DNA from: PWXP01 sp034005525
GTDB taxonomy: Bacteria > Planctomycetota > Planctomycetia > Pirellulales > Thermoguttaceae
Reading direction: 5' to 3'
Assembly: GCA_034005525.1 (NCBI GenBank)
Contig: JAVEUP010000001.1
Coordinates: forward strand, 83,792-147,791
DNA length: 64,000 bases
In this document: one piece after another, positions 34,840-46,222 of the stretch
Position numbering within the stretch: position 1 is the first letter of the stretch
Layout of the letters: each line of letters begins with the position of its first letter
Program-made: the position numbers and the translations under genes
The notes under the pieces: generated by a model
What the model was told of the DNA's origin: nothing
Seen by the model: only the letters and a program-made list of their open reading frames with translations
Databases searched by the model: none

Positions 34840-37518
34840 ATGCACTGCGCACTCCAATCCTTCAGCGTTCTGATACTGTTGAGCGCATGCGCTTTCTCTC
34901 AGCAGTACACGGAGGAAGACATTCAGAGGCGGCATACCACCTCGTATCCGATATCGCGCCTTCACCGCGACTGGGTTTATCAGGATCATGGCCTCAACAG
35001 CGCCGAATGTTTTGTCGCGGCGGATGACAACCGCGTGGAACAGGCCATGGTCCGCAAGGTGCTTGCTGAATTGAAGGTGCGGGGCGTTGTCGCCGAGGGG
35101 CTGGACGAGTCGCTTGCAGCTCTGGTGGAAGGCCGGAAACCGGGCAACGATCCCGCGTGGAAGGAGCTGTATTTCAAGGCGTGCGAAATACGTCGCACGG
35201 AACGCTTGAGGGCCTTTGACCGTCACCCCCGCCAGTTCGTGTACGCGAAGCACTTCGTGTTCGGCGATTGCCAAGCGATGTTTGCCATGACCGATCATCT
35301 CACGGATGCGATTTTTCGCGAATGCGGTCGGGATTATCGCATGAACTCGCAGCTTTGCATGATGACCATTCACGAGGACGGGACGGTTTCCACCGAGGTT
35401 CTTCTCGACTGCCCTGAAGGAGTCGTGCGCGATCCGAGTCTCTCGTACGACGGCAAGACGTTGGCATTCTCAATGCGTCGCACCGACCACGACGGGGACG
35501 ACGATTTCCACCTCTACACCATGAACCTGGCCGACCGGAGCGTCCGCCAGATCACGTCCGGGGCCGGAACGGCCGACATGGAGCCGGAGTGGCTGCCCGA
35601 CGGCCAGTTGATCTTCACGTCCACCCGGTGCGTCTTCTCGGCTCCGTGCTGGTGGTCCAGCGTGTGCAATCTCTATACGTGCGATGCGGAAGGGCGCTAC
35701 ATCCGCCGCCTGGCCGTCGACCACGGCCATACCGTGTTTCCCCGGCTGATGCAGGACGGCCGAGTCATCTACACCCGCTGGGAATACTCCGATCGGTCGG
35801 CCGGCTACCTGCACAGCCTCTTCGTGATGAATCCGGACGGCACGAACCAAACCGAGTTCTACGGGAACAACTCGCAGTTCCCGGCGGCGTTGCTCCATGC
35901 CCGAAGCGTGCCGAACTCGACTATGGTCATCGCAATCTCCGGTGCGCACCACATCGACCAGCGCGGCAAACTGGTCATGATCGACCGGAGGGAGGGGGCC
36001 CAAGCCGGTTTCGGGGTGACCTACCTTGCTCCGGAAAGAGAGTATCCTTACCAGGAAAGCCTGGGGACCAGCGGCAGCATCGTCCATGACACCGGAGGGG
36101 AGCAGTTCCAGTACCCCTATCCACTCGATGAAGACAACTAAGTCGTCTCCTATTCGCCCGAGGGTGGTCCGGTGCGCGGACTCAAGGGGATCAAGGACGG
36201 CCCGTCGGGCAGCCCGGCATTCGGCATCTACTGGATGCATCGCAACGGGCAGCGGGAACTGCTGATCTACGATCCGGTGATCTCCTCCGGCCAGCACGTA
36301 CCGCTCACCCACCCGCATCAGCCTTTTCAGCGGACTTCGACGGTGGACGAACGCCGTACGACCGGTCAGTTTTACGTTCAGGACATCTACTACGGCCCCG
36401 GCCTGGAAGGCGTCACGCGGGGTACAGTGAAGAAGGTGCGCGTGGTCGGGCTGGAGTATCGAGCCAAGGGTACGGTGGCATTGGGGTTGCATCCGTGGGG
36501 CGGACACCAAAATACGCCTTGTGCGATCAACAACGGCAGCTACGACGTGAAACACGTCTTGGGCACGGTCGACGTCGAAGAAGATGGTAGCTGCTTCTTC
36601 GAGGTCCCTTCGCGCGTGCCCGTCTTCTTCCAGATGTTGGACGGAAACGGCCGCATGGTGCAGAACATGCGAAGTTGGACCATGGTGATGCCGGGCGAGA
36701 CGCTTTCCTGCGTTGGGTGCCATGAGGACAAAAATACGACGTATATGGACCAGCAGCCGGTGACGCTCGCATTGAAGAAACGGCCGCAGAGGCTCCAACC
36801 CTTCTTTGCACAAGGCGATGAGCCGGTCCGGGAAATGGAGCGTTTCCTGACCGATCCGGAGAAGCGCGCCATGGAGTACCTTGGCACGAACGCGCCCCAG
36901 GCGATGGACGTGCCGGGCGGCTTCAGTTATACGCGAGAAGTCCAGCCCATTTGGGACAAACACTGCATCCAGTGCCACGCAGGCGATAAGAATCCGGAGA
37001 AGAAGGATGTTCCTCTCAGCCTGTTGGGCGATTATCGACCGATTACGAACGAGGAAATCTATGGCCGGGCAAAATGGCGGTTGACGCACCGGGGCTATGA
37101 GAACAGCACGAAGGGGCACCCGGGGCGAGCGTTCAGTGAGTCGTATATCGACCTGACCGACTTCGGGTACAACGCGAAGATCCCGCCGGCCGGGATCGGC
37201 ACGAAAGCCGACGTGCGCGTCGACAAGGTCTATCTTGCGTACTTCGACGGCAAACCGGAGAACGTTCCAAACCCCGACGCCGTCGGCTATAGTGCCGATG
37301 AGTATGCAGGCAACGGCATCATCAACTGGCTGCACGTTTCCAGCGTTCCCGCCATGCTCCCGCCGTACGCCTACGGCTCGACGTCGAGCTTGAGGTTCAT
37401 GGCAAAGACTTGGATGGCCCCGCACCCCAAGCCAGCCCCTGAAGCGAGGCGGGTGGAAGGGCGCTGCCCCAACGGCGGTGGCCCGACCCCACTTCCACCG
37501 ACGGGGCGAAGCCGGTAG
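34840..37518 (+). pseudogene. HzsA-like (hydrazine synthase A-related) di-heme protein gene interrupted by in-frame TAA
   Basis: Two same-frame halves, 433 codons (34840-36141) and the continuation to 37518, are separated only by TAA at 36139-36141, in the context PYPLDEDN-stop-VVSYSPEGG. The whole would be 892 residues. The first half has a signal peptide and a beta-propeller (DPSLSYDGKTLAFSMRR, EPEWLPDGQLIFTSTR, FPRLMQDGRVIYTRWEYSDR). The second has two CxxCH heme motifs (CVGCH at 36711-36725 and CIQCH at 36967-36981). This matches planctomycete HzsA-related proteins; true hydrazine synthesis is not implied outside anammox bacteria. It is either a recent nonsense mutation, a sequencing error or a readthrough site. 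The second half has no obvious ribosome site. Confidence 0.8.
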
Positions 37519-37574
37519 GCTAAGGGCTGTTTTGGGCTGCGACACCGTGCAACTCGACCGCGGAGGGCTGGGTT

Positions 37575-38468
37575 ATGGCGAAGGATAAATCCAAGAGCGA
37601 CAAGAAATCGAGCGGAGCCGAAATGCCACCGGAAGCATCGAGCAATCGCGCGTCGCCTGCCTACCTCGAACCCCGCAAGGCCCGCAATCGGCCGAAATTG
37701 AAGCGAAAGGAGTATGAACGCGAACTGGAGAAGCTCCAGATCGAGCTGGTGAAGCTCCAGTACTGGATCAAGCAGAAGGGCTTGAAGGTGGTGGTCATCT
37801 TCGAGGGCCGCGACGCCGCCGGCAAGGGCGGCGTGATCAAACGCATCACCTACCGGCTGAACCCGCGAATTACCCACGTGGTCGCCCTGGCAACCCCTAC
37901 CGAGCGCGAGAAGACCCAGTGGTACTTCCAACGGTACGTGGCCCACTTGCCGGCGGCGGGTGAAATGGCGCTGTTCGACCGGTCGTGGTACAACCGGGCC
38001 GGCGTCGAGCGGGTGATGGGTTACTGCACCGATGAGGAATACGAGGAGTTCATGCGTTCCTGCCCCGAGTTCGAACGCATGCTGCTCCGCAGCGGCATCC
38101 GGCTTGTCAAATACTGGTTCAGCGTCAGCGACGAGATGCAGGAGCACCGCTTCCAGAAACGGAACACCGACCCGCTGCGCCGCTGGAAGCTCAGCCCGAT
38201 GGACCTCGAAGCGCGTGCCCGGTGGATCGACTACTCGCGGGCGAAGGACGAGATGTTCAAGTACACCGACCTGAAGCAGGCCCCGTGGTACGTGGTCGAC
38301 GCCGACGACAAGCGCCGCGCGCGGCTAAACTGCATCCACCACCTGCTCAGCCTGTTCGAGTACCAGGACCTGACGCCTCCGCCGCTCGAATTGCCCGCCC
38401 GGCAGGAAGACGGCGCCTACATCCGCCCGCCGATCACCGACCAGACGATCGTGCCGGAAAGATATTGA
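37575..38468 (+). CDS. ppk2: Polyphosphate kinase 2
   Basis: 297 residues, single-domain PPK2. A Lys/Ser-rich leader of about 55 residues precedes the kinase core: Walker A GRDAAGKGG (about 78-86), FDRSWYNRAGVERV, the lid region FQKRNTDPLRRWKLSPMDLE and WYVVDADDKRRARLNCIHHLL. PPK2 enzymes transfer phosphate between polyphosphate and nucleoside di- or monophosphates; the subclass cannot be set by eye, though the layout fits class I (ADP to ATP or GDP to GTP). It is convergent with the ATP-grasp gene, the two stops touching at 38468/38469. Confidence 0.94.
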   Translation: MAKDKSKSDKKSSGAEMPPEASSNRASPAYLEPRKARNRPKLKRKEYERELEKLQIELVKLQYWIKQKGLKVVVIFEGRDAAGKGGVIKRITYRLNPRITHVVALATPTEREKTQWYFQRYVAHLPAAGEMALFDRSWYNRAGVERVMGYCTDEEYEEFMRSCPEFERMLLRSGIRLVKYWFSVSDEMQEHRFQKRNTDPLRRWKLSPMDLEARARWIDYSRAKDEMFKYTDLKQAPWYVVDADDKRRARLNCIHHLLSLFEYQDLTPPPLELPARQEDGAYIRPPITDQTIVPERY

Positions 38469-39512
38469 CTACAGCGTGGCCATATCAACATTGTTGAAGT
38501 CGCGGCGGTAGTAGCCCATGTACTGGACTTTGCTCTCCATGGCGGCGATGACGGCGTGGGTGAAGTTGACGTTCTCGAAGGTTTGCGCGCTGCCGAGCCC
38601 GCCGGGCGTGAATACGTTGATTTCCATGAGCTTGTCGCCAACGATGTCGAGCCCGACGAGGAACATGCCGTCTTCGACGAGTTTGGGCCGGACGATTTCG
38701 GCGATTTGCAGCGCGCGGCTGTCGATGACCGCCTGGGCCTTGTGCCCGCCTGCGTGAATGTTGCTGCGGATGTCTTCGCCGGCGCGCTGGCGCCGGAACG
38801 CGGCGTAACGGCCCTTGTACCGTAGCGGCTGGCCGTTCATCATGAACAGGCGAGTGTCGCCCTCGATGGCGGCGGGCAGGTACTCCTGGGCAATCACATA
38901 GCCGTCGCGCGCGATGGCGTCGATCATCTGGTTCAGGTTGCCCAGGTCGTTCTGGCGGATCAGGAACACGCCCTCGCCTCCGGAGCCCTGGAGCGGCTTG
39001 ATAACGATATCGCCGATTTCGCGCGCCAGGGCGCGAATTTCGCTCCGGTCGCGCGTGATGAGCGTTCTGGGGCGGACCTCTTCCGGGAAGAGCTGAAAGT
39101 ACATCTTGGTCATGGCCTTCGCCAAGCCGTCGGGGTCGTTCAGCACCACCACGCCGCGGCGCAAGGCCGCGCGGCCGAACATGATGCCGGCGGTCGTGGC
39201 CCAGGGGCGCTTGATGCGGTCCTCGGCCGGATCGTTCCGCAGCATGAGCACGTCGAGATCGTCGACGGTGATGCGTTCGACGCGCGCCTTCGGGCCCTGC
39301 AACTCGGCCAAAAAGGTCTTGTTCGACTTGTAGTTGTTCTTCGGGGGCCTTCTGGCGCGGGCGCGCACCGACCCGTCGAGGTCGAACGCCAGATCGCCCA
39401 CCCCCATGTGCCATGCCTCATGGCCGCGGTTGATCGCCGTCATGGCAAGACGCGTTGTCGTATAGCCGGCCTGCTCGGTTTGGACGTCGTTGACAATGAA
39501 CCCAATTCTCAT
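38469..39512 (-). CDS. Glutathione-synthetase-like ATP-grasp ligase
   Basis: 347 residues. The N-terminal domain (MRIGFIVNDVQTEQAGYTTT, GVGDLAFDLDGSVRARARRP, MLRNDPAED) and the ATP-grasp core (VVLNDPDGLAKAMTKMYFQ, DIVIKPLQGSGGEGVFLI, QEYLPAAIEGDTRLFMM, GLDIVGDKLMEINVFTPGGL) match prokaryotic GshB-like ligases. No gamma-glutamylcysteine ligase gene is seen nearby. Downstream partners upstream on this strand are a QEGLA/DUF1704 protein and an N-formylglutamate amidohydrolase, a set I recall as recurring in bacteria and likely to make or modify an unknown amide metabolite. True glutathione synthesis is therefore uncertain. Confidence 0.85.
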   Translation of the reverse strand: MRIGFIVNDVQTEQAGYTTTRLAMTAINRGHEAWHMGVGDLAFDLDGSVRARARRPPKNNYKSNKTFLAELQGPKARVERITVDDLDVLMLRNDPAEDRIKRPWATTAGIMFGRAALRRGVVVLNDPDGLAKAMTKMYFQLFPEEVRPRTLITRDRSEIRALAREIGDIVIKPLQGSGGEGVFLIRQNDLGNLNQMIDAIARDGYVIAQEYLPAAIEGDTRLFMMNGQPLRYKGRYAAFRRQRAGEDIRSNIHAGGHKAQAVIDSRALQIAEIVRPKLVEDGMFLVGLDIVGDKLMEINVFTPGGLGSAQTFENVNFTHAVIAAMESKVQYMGYYRRDFNNVDMATL

Positions 39513-39607
39513 CGTGATTTCCTTCGAGGGAACCGTAGTAGGCCCCGCGAGCCGAGCGGGGCTTGGTGCAAGCCATGTGTATCGGTGTGCCGCTCGGCTC
39601 GCGGCGC

Positions 39608-41599
39608 CTATCCCAGCAAATCAGCAACGGTAAGTCCTTGGCGGAGGCGGGCAAGGCGTTGCTTCACCGCGGGCCGGTCCAGGTAGCGCGGCCGCAGCGG
39701 GGCCGGCCGCAACACCTCGCGGTGCTGCAACTCGCGCACCAGCGGCAGGTGCTCCACGGCAATTTTACCGACCAGCAGCGGTTCCACGTCGCCGCCGCCT
39801 CGAAGGTAGTCCAACACCTCTACAAGTCCGCGGAGGTATACCACATCCTTCGTAAGACCGCCACCCCGGTACACCCGCATCGCAATCGTATAGGCAATCC
39901 GTTGTGCAAACCCGTAGGTCCGGCACAGCAGCCGAAACGTATCGACCAGCGACGCGCCTTCGATCATCTGGTGCGCGGCCACCACCCGGGCGGCGAGCAA
40001 CCGCATTCGGGCGCGGCTGAGCCCCTCGACCAGGTATTCGGCCAGCACCGCCAACCCCTCCTGAAGCGCCTCGTAGCCGGCCAGTCCGGTGTGCAATTGC
40101 GCAAATCGCTGCGAATGACCATTGAAGTAGGTGACCAGGTGGGTTCCCACTTCGTGCTGCAAGAGCGCATCGACCCGCTTGGCCGGCACGCGCACCTGCC
40201 GCCCAACTAGCAAGGTATCGCGCGAGACCATCAGTCCGGAATACAAGTCCTCGCGAATACTCACTTTGGCACAGAACGACGGGTATTGCTTGCGGTACTC
40301 GGCGATTTCGGCGGCGGCCAACTCGGCAAACTGGTGCGCGCCAACCTGCTTTCCTGCGCTCTCTTCCCGGGTATGGGGCGGCAAGGTCGAAAGCAGTTGG
40401 TGGGCGAGCATCAGCAGCGGGGACGGTACGCCGCCGTACACTTGCAGGCTGCCATGTACGAACCGGGCCGTTCCGACGTCGGACATCATGGTAATCTGGC
40501 GGTCGATCTCATCTTGGCGCTGGTAGAACAAGTCGGCCAGCGACGGGTCTTCGGTCCGCTCGACGGGCACCGCGTAAAGGCGTCGTTTCGCCAAGGACGG
40601 CTCGAAGCTGAGAGGCCGATAGACGAACTCCGGCGGCACCTGGAACAGATCGCGGCGAAACGCCCGCCATGCCGCCTCGGCGTTGACCGGCGTTACTTGC
40701 AACAGGAAGTCGAACGAATGGGCAATGGCGGCCAGTTGCCGATCGACTTCCCAAACGGCCTTGACCATCGCGCGGCGCCCCAGCGCGTGGTGATGCTGCG
40801 GCTTGGCCTTGGTATAGGAGCGGGTAAAGGTGAAAAATGCCTGCTCCAATGCGCGGCTGAGCCCCCTGCGGAGCACTCGCAAGGTGGGCGAGAAGACTTC
40901 GTCGGCCGATGCATCGCGGAAAATCGGCCGCACTTCCAACCCGAGCATCCGACAGCCAAATCGGCCTGCGTCTTTCAGCCCCAACAACGGCGGCAAACCC
41001 GGCGGACGGGCGTAACTGTGCGATCGAACCTCGACTTCGGCCCGCTGCCGATGCACGCGAATCTTCTCCAGCGACTTCTGCAGCGTGTAGATTGTCCCGG
41101 TCGGGACTGTTGGACCTCGTGTGCAAATGGCGAACCCCGGCCTCCACTTCGCCACCACGCCGCCGGCCGACAGTGAGAGGCCGGCAGCCGGCTTTGCATC
41201 CATCCGGATGGGCAGCGACGGGGCGGCGTCGGGCAGGAAGCGGGCCGGCTCGCCGTCGGCCGCCGTCCATATCTCCACCAGCAGGAAGGCACCGAATTCC
41301 TCGGACATTTGGGCCACGATGCGCTGCACCAGCCTGGCAAGCCCGCTGCGTAAGTGGCCGTCGCCCGGTGCGATCAGGAACGCCGGCTCCCCGCTGACCA
41401 GTTGCGACGTGCCCGGGTCGGCACGGCCTACCGGCTGCCGATATAGGCACAGGAAGGGCAACTGCCTGTCGATGTGCAATCGGCCGCCTTCAGGCAGGGT
41501 TCGCCGAATTCGGCGGTTCTGTGCCAAGCGCGAGCACACGTCGTCAATGAAGGCGTCGGTGATCCGCTCGTGGGCCGACTCTCTTTTCTTGGCTGTCAC
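39608..41599 (-). CDS. QEGLA-motif (DUF1704) metallopeptidase-like protein
   Basis: 663 residues. The DUF1704 signature is clear: VDALLQHEVGTHLVTYFNG with HEVGTH, and YEALQEGLAVLAEYLVEGLS with the namesake QEGLA, giving an HExxH...E zinc-peptidase-like site. Members are annotated as flavohemoglobin expression-modulating QEGLA proteins. The N-terminal 200 residues (VRRTLPEGGRLHIDRQLPFL and following) are the companion domain. Its start overlaps the stop of the N-formylglutamate amidohydrolase gene by four bases (41596-41599), so translation is coupled. Together with the ATP-grasp gene it forms a three-gene minus-strand operon. Confidence 0.9.
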   Translation of the reverse strand: MTAKKRESAHERITDAFIDDVCSRLAQNRRIRRTLPEGGRLHIDRQLPFLCLYRQPVGRADPGTSQLVSGEPAFLIAPGDGHLRSGLARLVQRIVAQMSEEFGAFLLVEIWTAADGEPARFLPDAAPSLPIRMDAKPAAGLSLSAGGVVAKWRPGFAICTRGPTVPTGTIYTLQKSLEKIRVHRQRAEVEVRSHSYARPPGLPPLLGLKDAGRFGCRMLGLEVRPIFRDASADEVFSPTLRVLRRGLSRALEQAFFTFTRSYTKAKPQHHHALGRRAMVKAVWEVDRQLAAIAHSFDFLLQVTPVNAEAAWRAFRRDLFQVPPEFVYRPLSFEPSLAKRRLYAVPVERTEDPSLADLFYQRQDEIDRQITMMSDVGTARFVHGSLQVYGGVPSPLLMLAHQLLSTLPPHTREESAGKQVGAHQFAELAAAEIAEYRKQYPSFCAKVSIREDLYSGLMVSRDTLLVGRQVRVPAKRVDALLQHEVGTHLVTYFNGHSQRFAQLHTGLAGYEALQEGLAVLAEYLVEGLSRARMRLLAARVVAAHQMIEGASLVDTFRLLCRTYGFAQRIAYTIAMRVYRGGGLTKDVVYLRGLVEVLDYLRGGGDVEPLLVGKIAVEHLPLVRELQHREVLRPAPLRPRYLDRPAVKQRLARLRQGLTVADLLG

Positions 41600-42390
41600 G
41601 ACTGCATGCCGCTTTCTGATAGCAGCGCTACGATATTCTCCCCGGCAGCGGCCAGTGCCCGTCCGAGTGCCGCATGCGACCCTTCATCCAGTTCACCGGT
41701 CCATTCGTTCATGAAGACCTTCTTCACTTCAACGGCCAAGGCACAAACCGACTGGGGAAATGCGAGGTGAATCCACCGGACGAAATGTCCACCCTCGAAT
41801 TTTACGTTACGTCCCACGTCGAGTGGCCGGCCCCGAAAAACAACCGACCGCATGGAATGCTCGAAACGATCCGCAACGTGACCCCACCTAAGGGGGTCCA
41901 TGTTGCTTGTTCCCAGGTTAATTGTCGGATTGGCTGCCGCCGCGTCGGGCTGGGCCTCGCGACCGCCGCGGCGATGGTTGTAGCTGTGCACGTCGAACAC
42001 CACCACGCGTCCGTACCGCTCAACCAATCCGCTCAGCAGTGCTTCAACTTCCTGGTAGAACGCATCATACACCCGATACGATCGCTCCAGGATGGCTGGG
42101 GGCAAAGGCTCGCGGTACACTTCAAGCCCCCAGGCATCCTGAGGGGTCAAATAGACCGATTTCTCCCGCGACCGGTTCAGATCGACCTCGAACCGCGACC
42201 GATGGACGACGATTCTCGTTGGAGCCATTGCCGTCCACAGCCCGGTGTGGGGGTCTTCCTCGCGAAGGCGTTCCGCTTCGGAAATCGCCAGATTTGAGGC
42301 CAGTTCCTCGCGCACTTCGTGGCCGTCGTGAATAGCCGCTGCAACCAGCGGCCCCTCGCCGCGATGAATGGTCCAGGCCGGGGCTTCCAT
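41596..42390 (-). CDS. N-formylglutamate amidohydrolase family protein
   Basis: 264 residues. Family blocks visible: VVAAIHDGHEVREEL-like metal-site opening (PLVAAAIHDGHEV), RIVVHRSRFEVDLNRSREKS, RVVVFDVHSYNHRRGG, INLGTSN and FEGGHFVRWIHLAFPQSVCALAVEVKKVFMNEWTG. Classical enzymes split N-formyl-L-glutamate to formate and glutamate in histidine breakdown (HutG). No hut genes are near, and coupling to QEGLA and ATP-grasp genes suggests another amide substrate. First gene of the operon 42390-38469. Confidence 0.88.
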   Translation of the reverse strand: MEAPAWTIHRGEGPLVAAAIHDGHEVREELASNLAISEAERLREEDPHTGLWTAMAPTRIVVHRSRFEVDLNRSREKSVYLTPQDAWGLEVYREPLPPAILERSYRVYDAFYQEVEALLSGLVERYGRVVVFDVHSYNHRRGGREAQPDAAAANPTINLGTSNMDPLRWGHVADRFEHSMRSVVFRGRPLDVGRNVKFEGGHFVRWIHLAFPQSVCALAVEVKKVFMNEWTGELDEGSHAALGRALAAAGENIVALLSESGMQS

Positions 42391-42990
42391 AGAGCACCGT
42401 TATAGTGGGTACTTCCGTGCGCCGATAGACGGTCCGGCGTCCTCTCGCGACGGTCAGAGTACCGAGTACTGGGTACTGAGTGCTTGTACCCACCCGGATT
42501 ATTCACGATAGGTAGGGTGGGTCAAACAAGCCGCTTTCTTGGTGGGCCATCGGTCGCTACTGCCGGTGTGCATCCAGGCGGCGGGGTGTAAAACAGCTTG
42601 GTTGCGGCTTGTGCGGGCCCACCAAGAATCACGCGACCTTGACCCACCCTACGTTCTGGGTACTGGGTGCTGAGGCTACACTGCCAAAATGGCAGCCTCC
42701 TCTTGGGCGAACGGGCCCGGCGTACAACGATTGGCGGAACGTCGCGACGAGGACACGAGATGGGCCCCTCGGAACCGCTTTTCCCATAACGGTTTAGCGT
42801 ATCGGCCGGTATTGGCGCGCAGATTGCTTAACGGGGTACACACGCGCCGATTGTGCGCAGCATTGGCAGGCGGCTCGCGGGGCGGGCCTTCTGTTGCACC
42901 GTAGGGCGTTTTTCGGGGCCTGGCCGCCGGTGGCGGGGTCCTGTGGCAAAACATACCAGTCGCGATGAGTTTTCGGAGGCTCAAAAGAAC
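42391..42990. other. 600-base intergenic region upstream of groES
   Basis: No gene is seen. The left half carries the third MITE-like copy (42493-42655) between two nearly identical 16-base direct repeats. The right half must hold the groES promoter. No CIRCE element (TTAGCACTC-N9-GAGTGCTAA) and no convincing sigma-32-type promoter was found, so control of this chaperonin operon is not visible. Confidence 0.55.
42493..42655. mobile_element. MITE-like element, third copy, one TIR lost
   Basis: It starts CCCGGATTATTCA like the copy at 7985, then GGTAGGGTGGGTCAA, and ends with CGCGACCTTGACCCACCCTAC, the inverted sub-terminal arm. The right 13-bp TIR is missing. Direct repeats CTGGGTACTGAGTGCT (42469-42484) and CTGGGTACTGGGTGCT (42656-42671) flank it. 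Confidence 0.65.
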
Positions 42991-43317
42991 ATGGCAAAGA
43001 AGAAGTCAGCACAGAAGTCCGCCGGGAGTATCAAGTTGCAGCCGCTTGGCGACCGGCTTGTCGTGGAACGAGAAGAGGCCGAGGGGGTGACCGCCGGGGG
43101 GATCGTCCTGCCCGACGCGGCCAAAGACAAACCCTCGCGCGGCACCGTCGTCAGCGTCGGCGACGGCCGGCTTCTGGACGACGGATCGCGCAGCGAACTC
43201 CAGGTGAAGGTGGGCGACCGCGTTCTGTTCAGTTCCTATGCGGGCGAGCAATTCAAGCTCGGCGAACGGGAACTGCTGTTGATGCGCGAAGACGACATCC
43301 TCGCCGTGATTGAGTAG
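42991..43317 (+). CDS. groES: Co-chaperonin GroES
   Basis: 108 residues from ATG 42991 with CGGAGG upstream. A short Lys/Ser leader (AKKKSAQKSAGS) precedes the Cpn10 domain: LQPLGDRLVVEREEAEGVTAGGIVLPDAAKD contains the mobile loop GGIVLPD, followed by SRGTVVSVGDGR, GDRVLFSSYAGEQF and LLLMREDDILAVIE. It caps GroEL during ATP-driven folding. groEL starts 73 bases later on the same strand, forming the usual groESL operon. Confidence 0.97.
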   Translation: MAKKKSAQKSAGSIKLQPLGDRLVVEREEAEGVTAGGIVLPDAAKDKPSRGTVVSVGDGRLLDDGSRSELQVKVGDRVLFSSYAGEQFKLGERELLLMREDDILAVIE

Positions 43318-43390
43318 GCTTCGGAACGAACCATTTATGGCGAGCCGGGCTCGCCGCCAGCATACGAGAATTGTAAGGAGAAAAACTCAC

Positions 43391-45013
<1,623 letters not shown>

Positions 45014-45225
45014 TTCGGGCATATCGGCTCTGGGGCGGGGAACCCCCGGGATGCCACGCTTGCCCGAGTTCACAATTGATAGTTCCCCCAATCAACCCGC
45101 CGGTCCCCAACGACACTGGGGGCCGGCGGTTTTCGTTTCTCTCGGAGAGACTTCTCGCATGCCCGGGGGTTGTCGACGACCGGCACGAAGCCGACAATGT
45201 GTCATCGGATTTTCGGAGAATGACT

Positions 45226-46200
45226 ATGGAACACCTCCCGGCCGGGAACAGCAAATGCGCTCCTTCCGACAACGTATGTGAGCCCGCCGAAAGACCGGGC
45301 GCCGCATCCCTCGACGCCATGCTGGGCCGCACGCTGCCCGTGCTGGACGACGGCTTCGTGCGATTGATCGATTACATGGGGTGCGACGCCTCGATCGTCC
45401 AGGCCGCGCGAGTGTCATACGGAAGAGGCACGAAACGCATCCACGAGGACCGCGGGCTGATCCGCTACTTGATGCGGCATCGGCACACGACGCCCTTCGA
45501 AATGTGCGAACTGAAGCTCCACGTGCGCGTGCCGATGGACTGCTGGCGGCAGTGGATCCGGCACCGGACGGCCAGCGTGAACGAGTATTCCACCCGGTAC
45601 AGCGAAGCGATTGACGCCACTCAGCGAACCGCCGAAGACGCGTGGCGGCGGCAAGCGGGCTTCAACCGTCAGGGGAGCGCGGGTACGCTCGATGCCGGCA
45701 GCGGGGCGCATCTTTCCGCTCGCGAAAGGCAGCTTCAGACCCTTGCCCGCGAAGTGTACGAGGAACGACTTGCGCGGGGCGTCGCGCGCGAGCAAGCGCG
45801 GAAGGACCTGCCGCTTTCCACCTACACCGAGGCCTACTGGAAAGTCAATCTCCATAACTTACTGCACTTTCTGGAACTGCGCATGGACCCGGCCGCCCAG
45901 CAGGAGATTGCCTCCTACGCGAACGTCATCGGCCACCAGATCGTTCAAGTGTGGGTGCCTCTCACGTGGGAAGCGTTCATCGACTACCGGGTTGACGCGA
46001 TGACCTTCTCGCGGGTGGACCAGACGATCCTGGCCGCGATGCAGCGCGAGGGCCCCGAGGCGGCCGTTGCGGCGGCCACGCAATCCGGACTGCTTTCTTA
46101 CGAAGGCGACTGCCCGAAACCCAACCGCGAGCGCGCCGAGCTTGAGGAGAAGCTTCAGCGGCTTGGATTCGGCGTGCCGTGGGGCCGGGCGGGCGGATGA
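45226..46200 (+). CDS. thyX: FAD-dependent thymidylate synthase ThyX
   Basis: 324 residues. ATG 45226 is chosen because GGAG lies 8 bases upstream; the ATG at 45220 is too close to it. The ThyX motif RHRTASVNEYSTRY is intact, with VQAARVSYGRGTKR before it and LLHFLELRMDPAAQQEI and DAMTFSR after it. It makes dTMP from dUMP with methylene-tetrahydrofolate and FAD in place of ThyA. It is longer than typical ThyX (220-250 residues) because of an N-terminal extension of about 30 and a middle insert. It lies downstream of groEL with a 212-base gap. Confidence 0.95.
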   Translation: MEHLPAGNSKCAPSDNVCEPAERPGAASLDAMLGRTLPVLDDGFVRLIDYMGCDASIVQAARVSYGRGTKRIHEDRGLIRYLMRHRHTTPFEMCELKLHVRVPMDCWRQWIRHRTASVNEYSTRYSEAIDATQRTAEDAWRRQAGFNRQGSAGTLDAGSGAHLSARERQLQTLAREVYEERLARGVAREQARKDLPLSTYTEAYWKVNLHNLLHFLELRMDPAAQQEIASYANVIGHQIVQVWVPLTWEAFIDYRVDAMTFSRVDQTILAAMQREGPEAAVAAATQSGLLSYEGDCPKPNRERAELEEKLQRLGFGVPWGRAGG

Positions 46201-46222
46201 ACCCCAACGGAGCAAACCAAAA

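Noticed and set aside
34840..37518. Anammox hydrazine synthase
   Set aside because: HzsA-related proteins are widespread in non-anammox planctomycetes, and no HzsB/HzsC or hydrazine dehydrogenase gene is nearby.
35470..37545. A 691-codon minus-strand frame across the HzsA-like gene
   Set aside because: The plus-strand text has propeller repeats and heme motifs; the antisense text has none. It shows that long shadows are common here and does not explain the stop at 36139.
42391..42990. CIRCE operator for groESL
   Set aside because: No TTAGCACTC-N9-GAGTGCTAA-like palindrome could be found.
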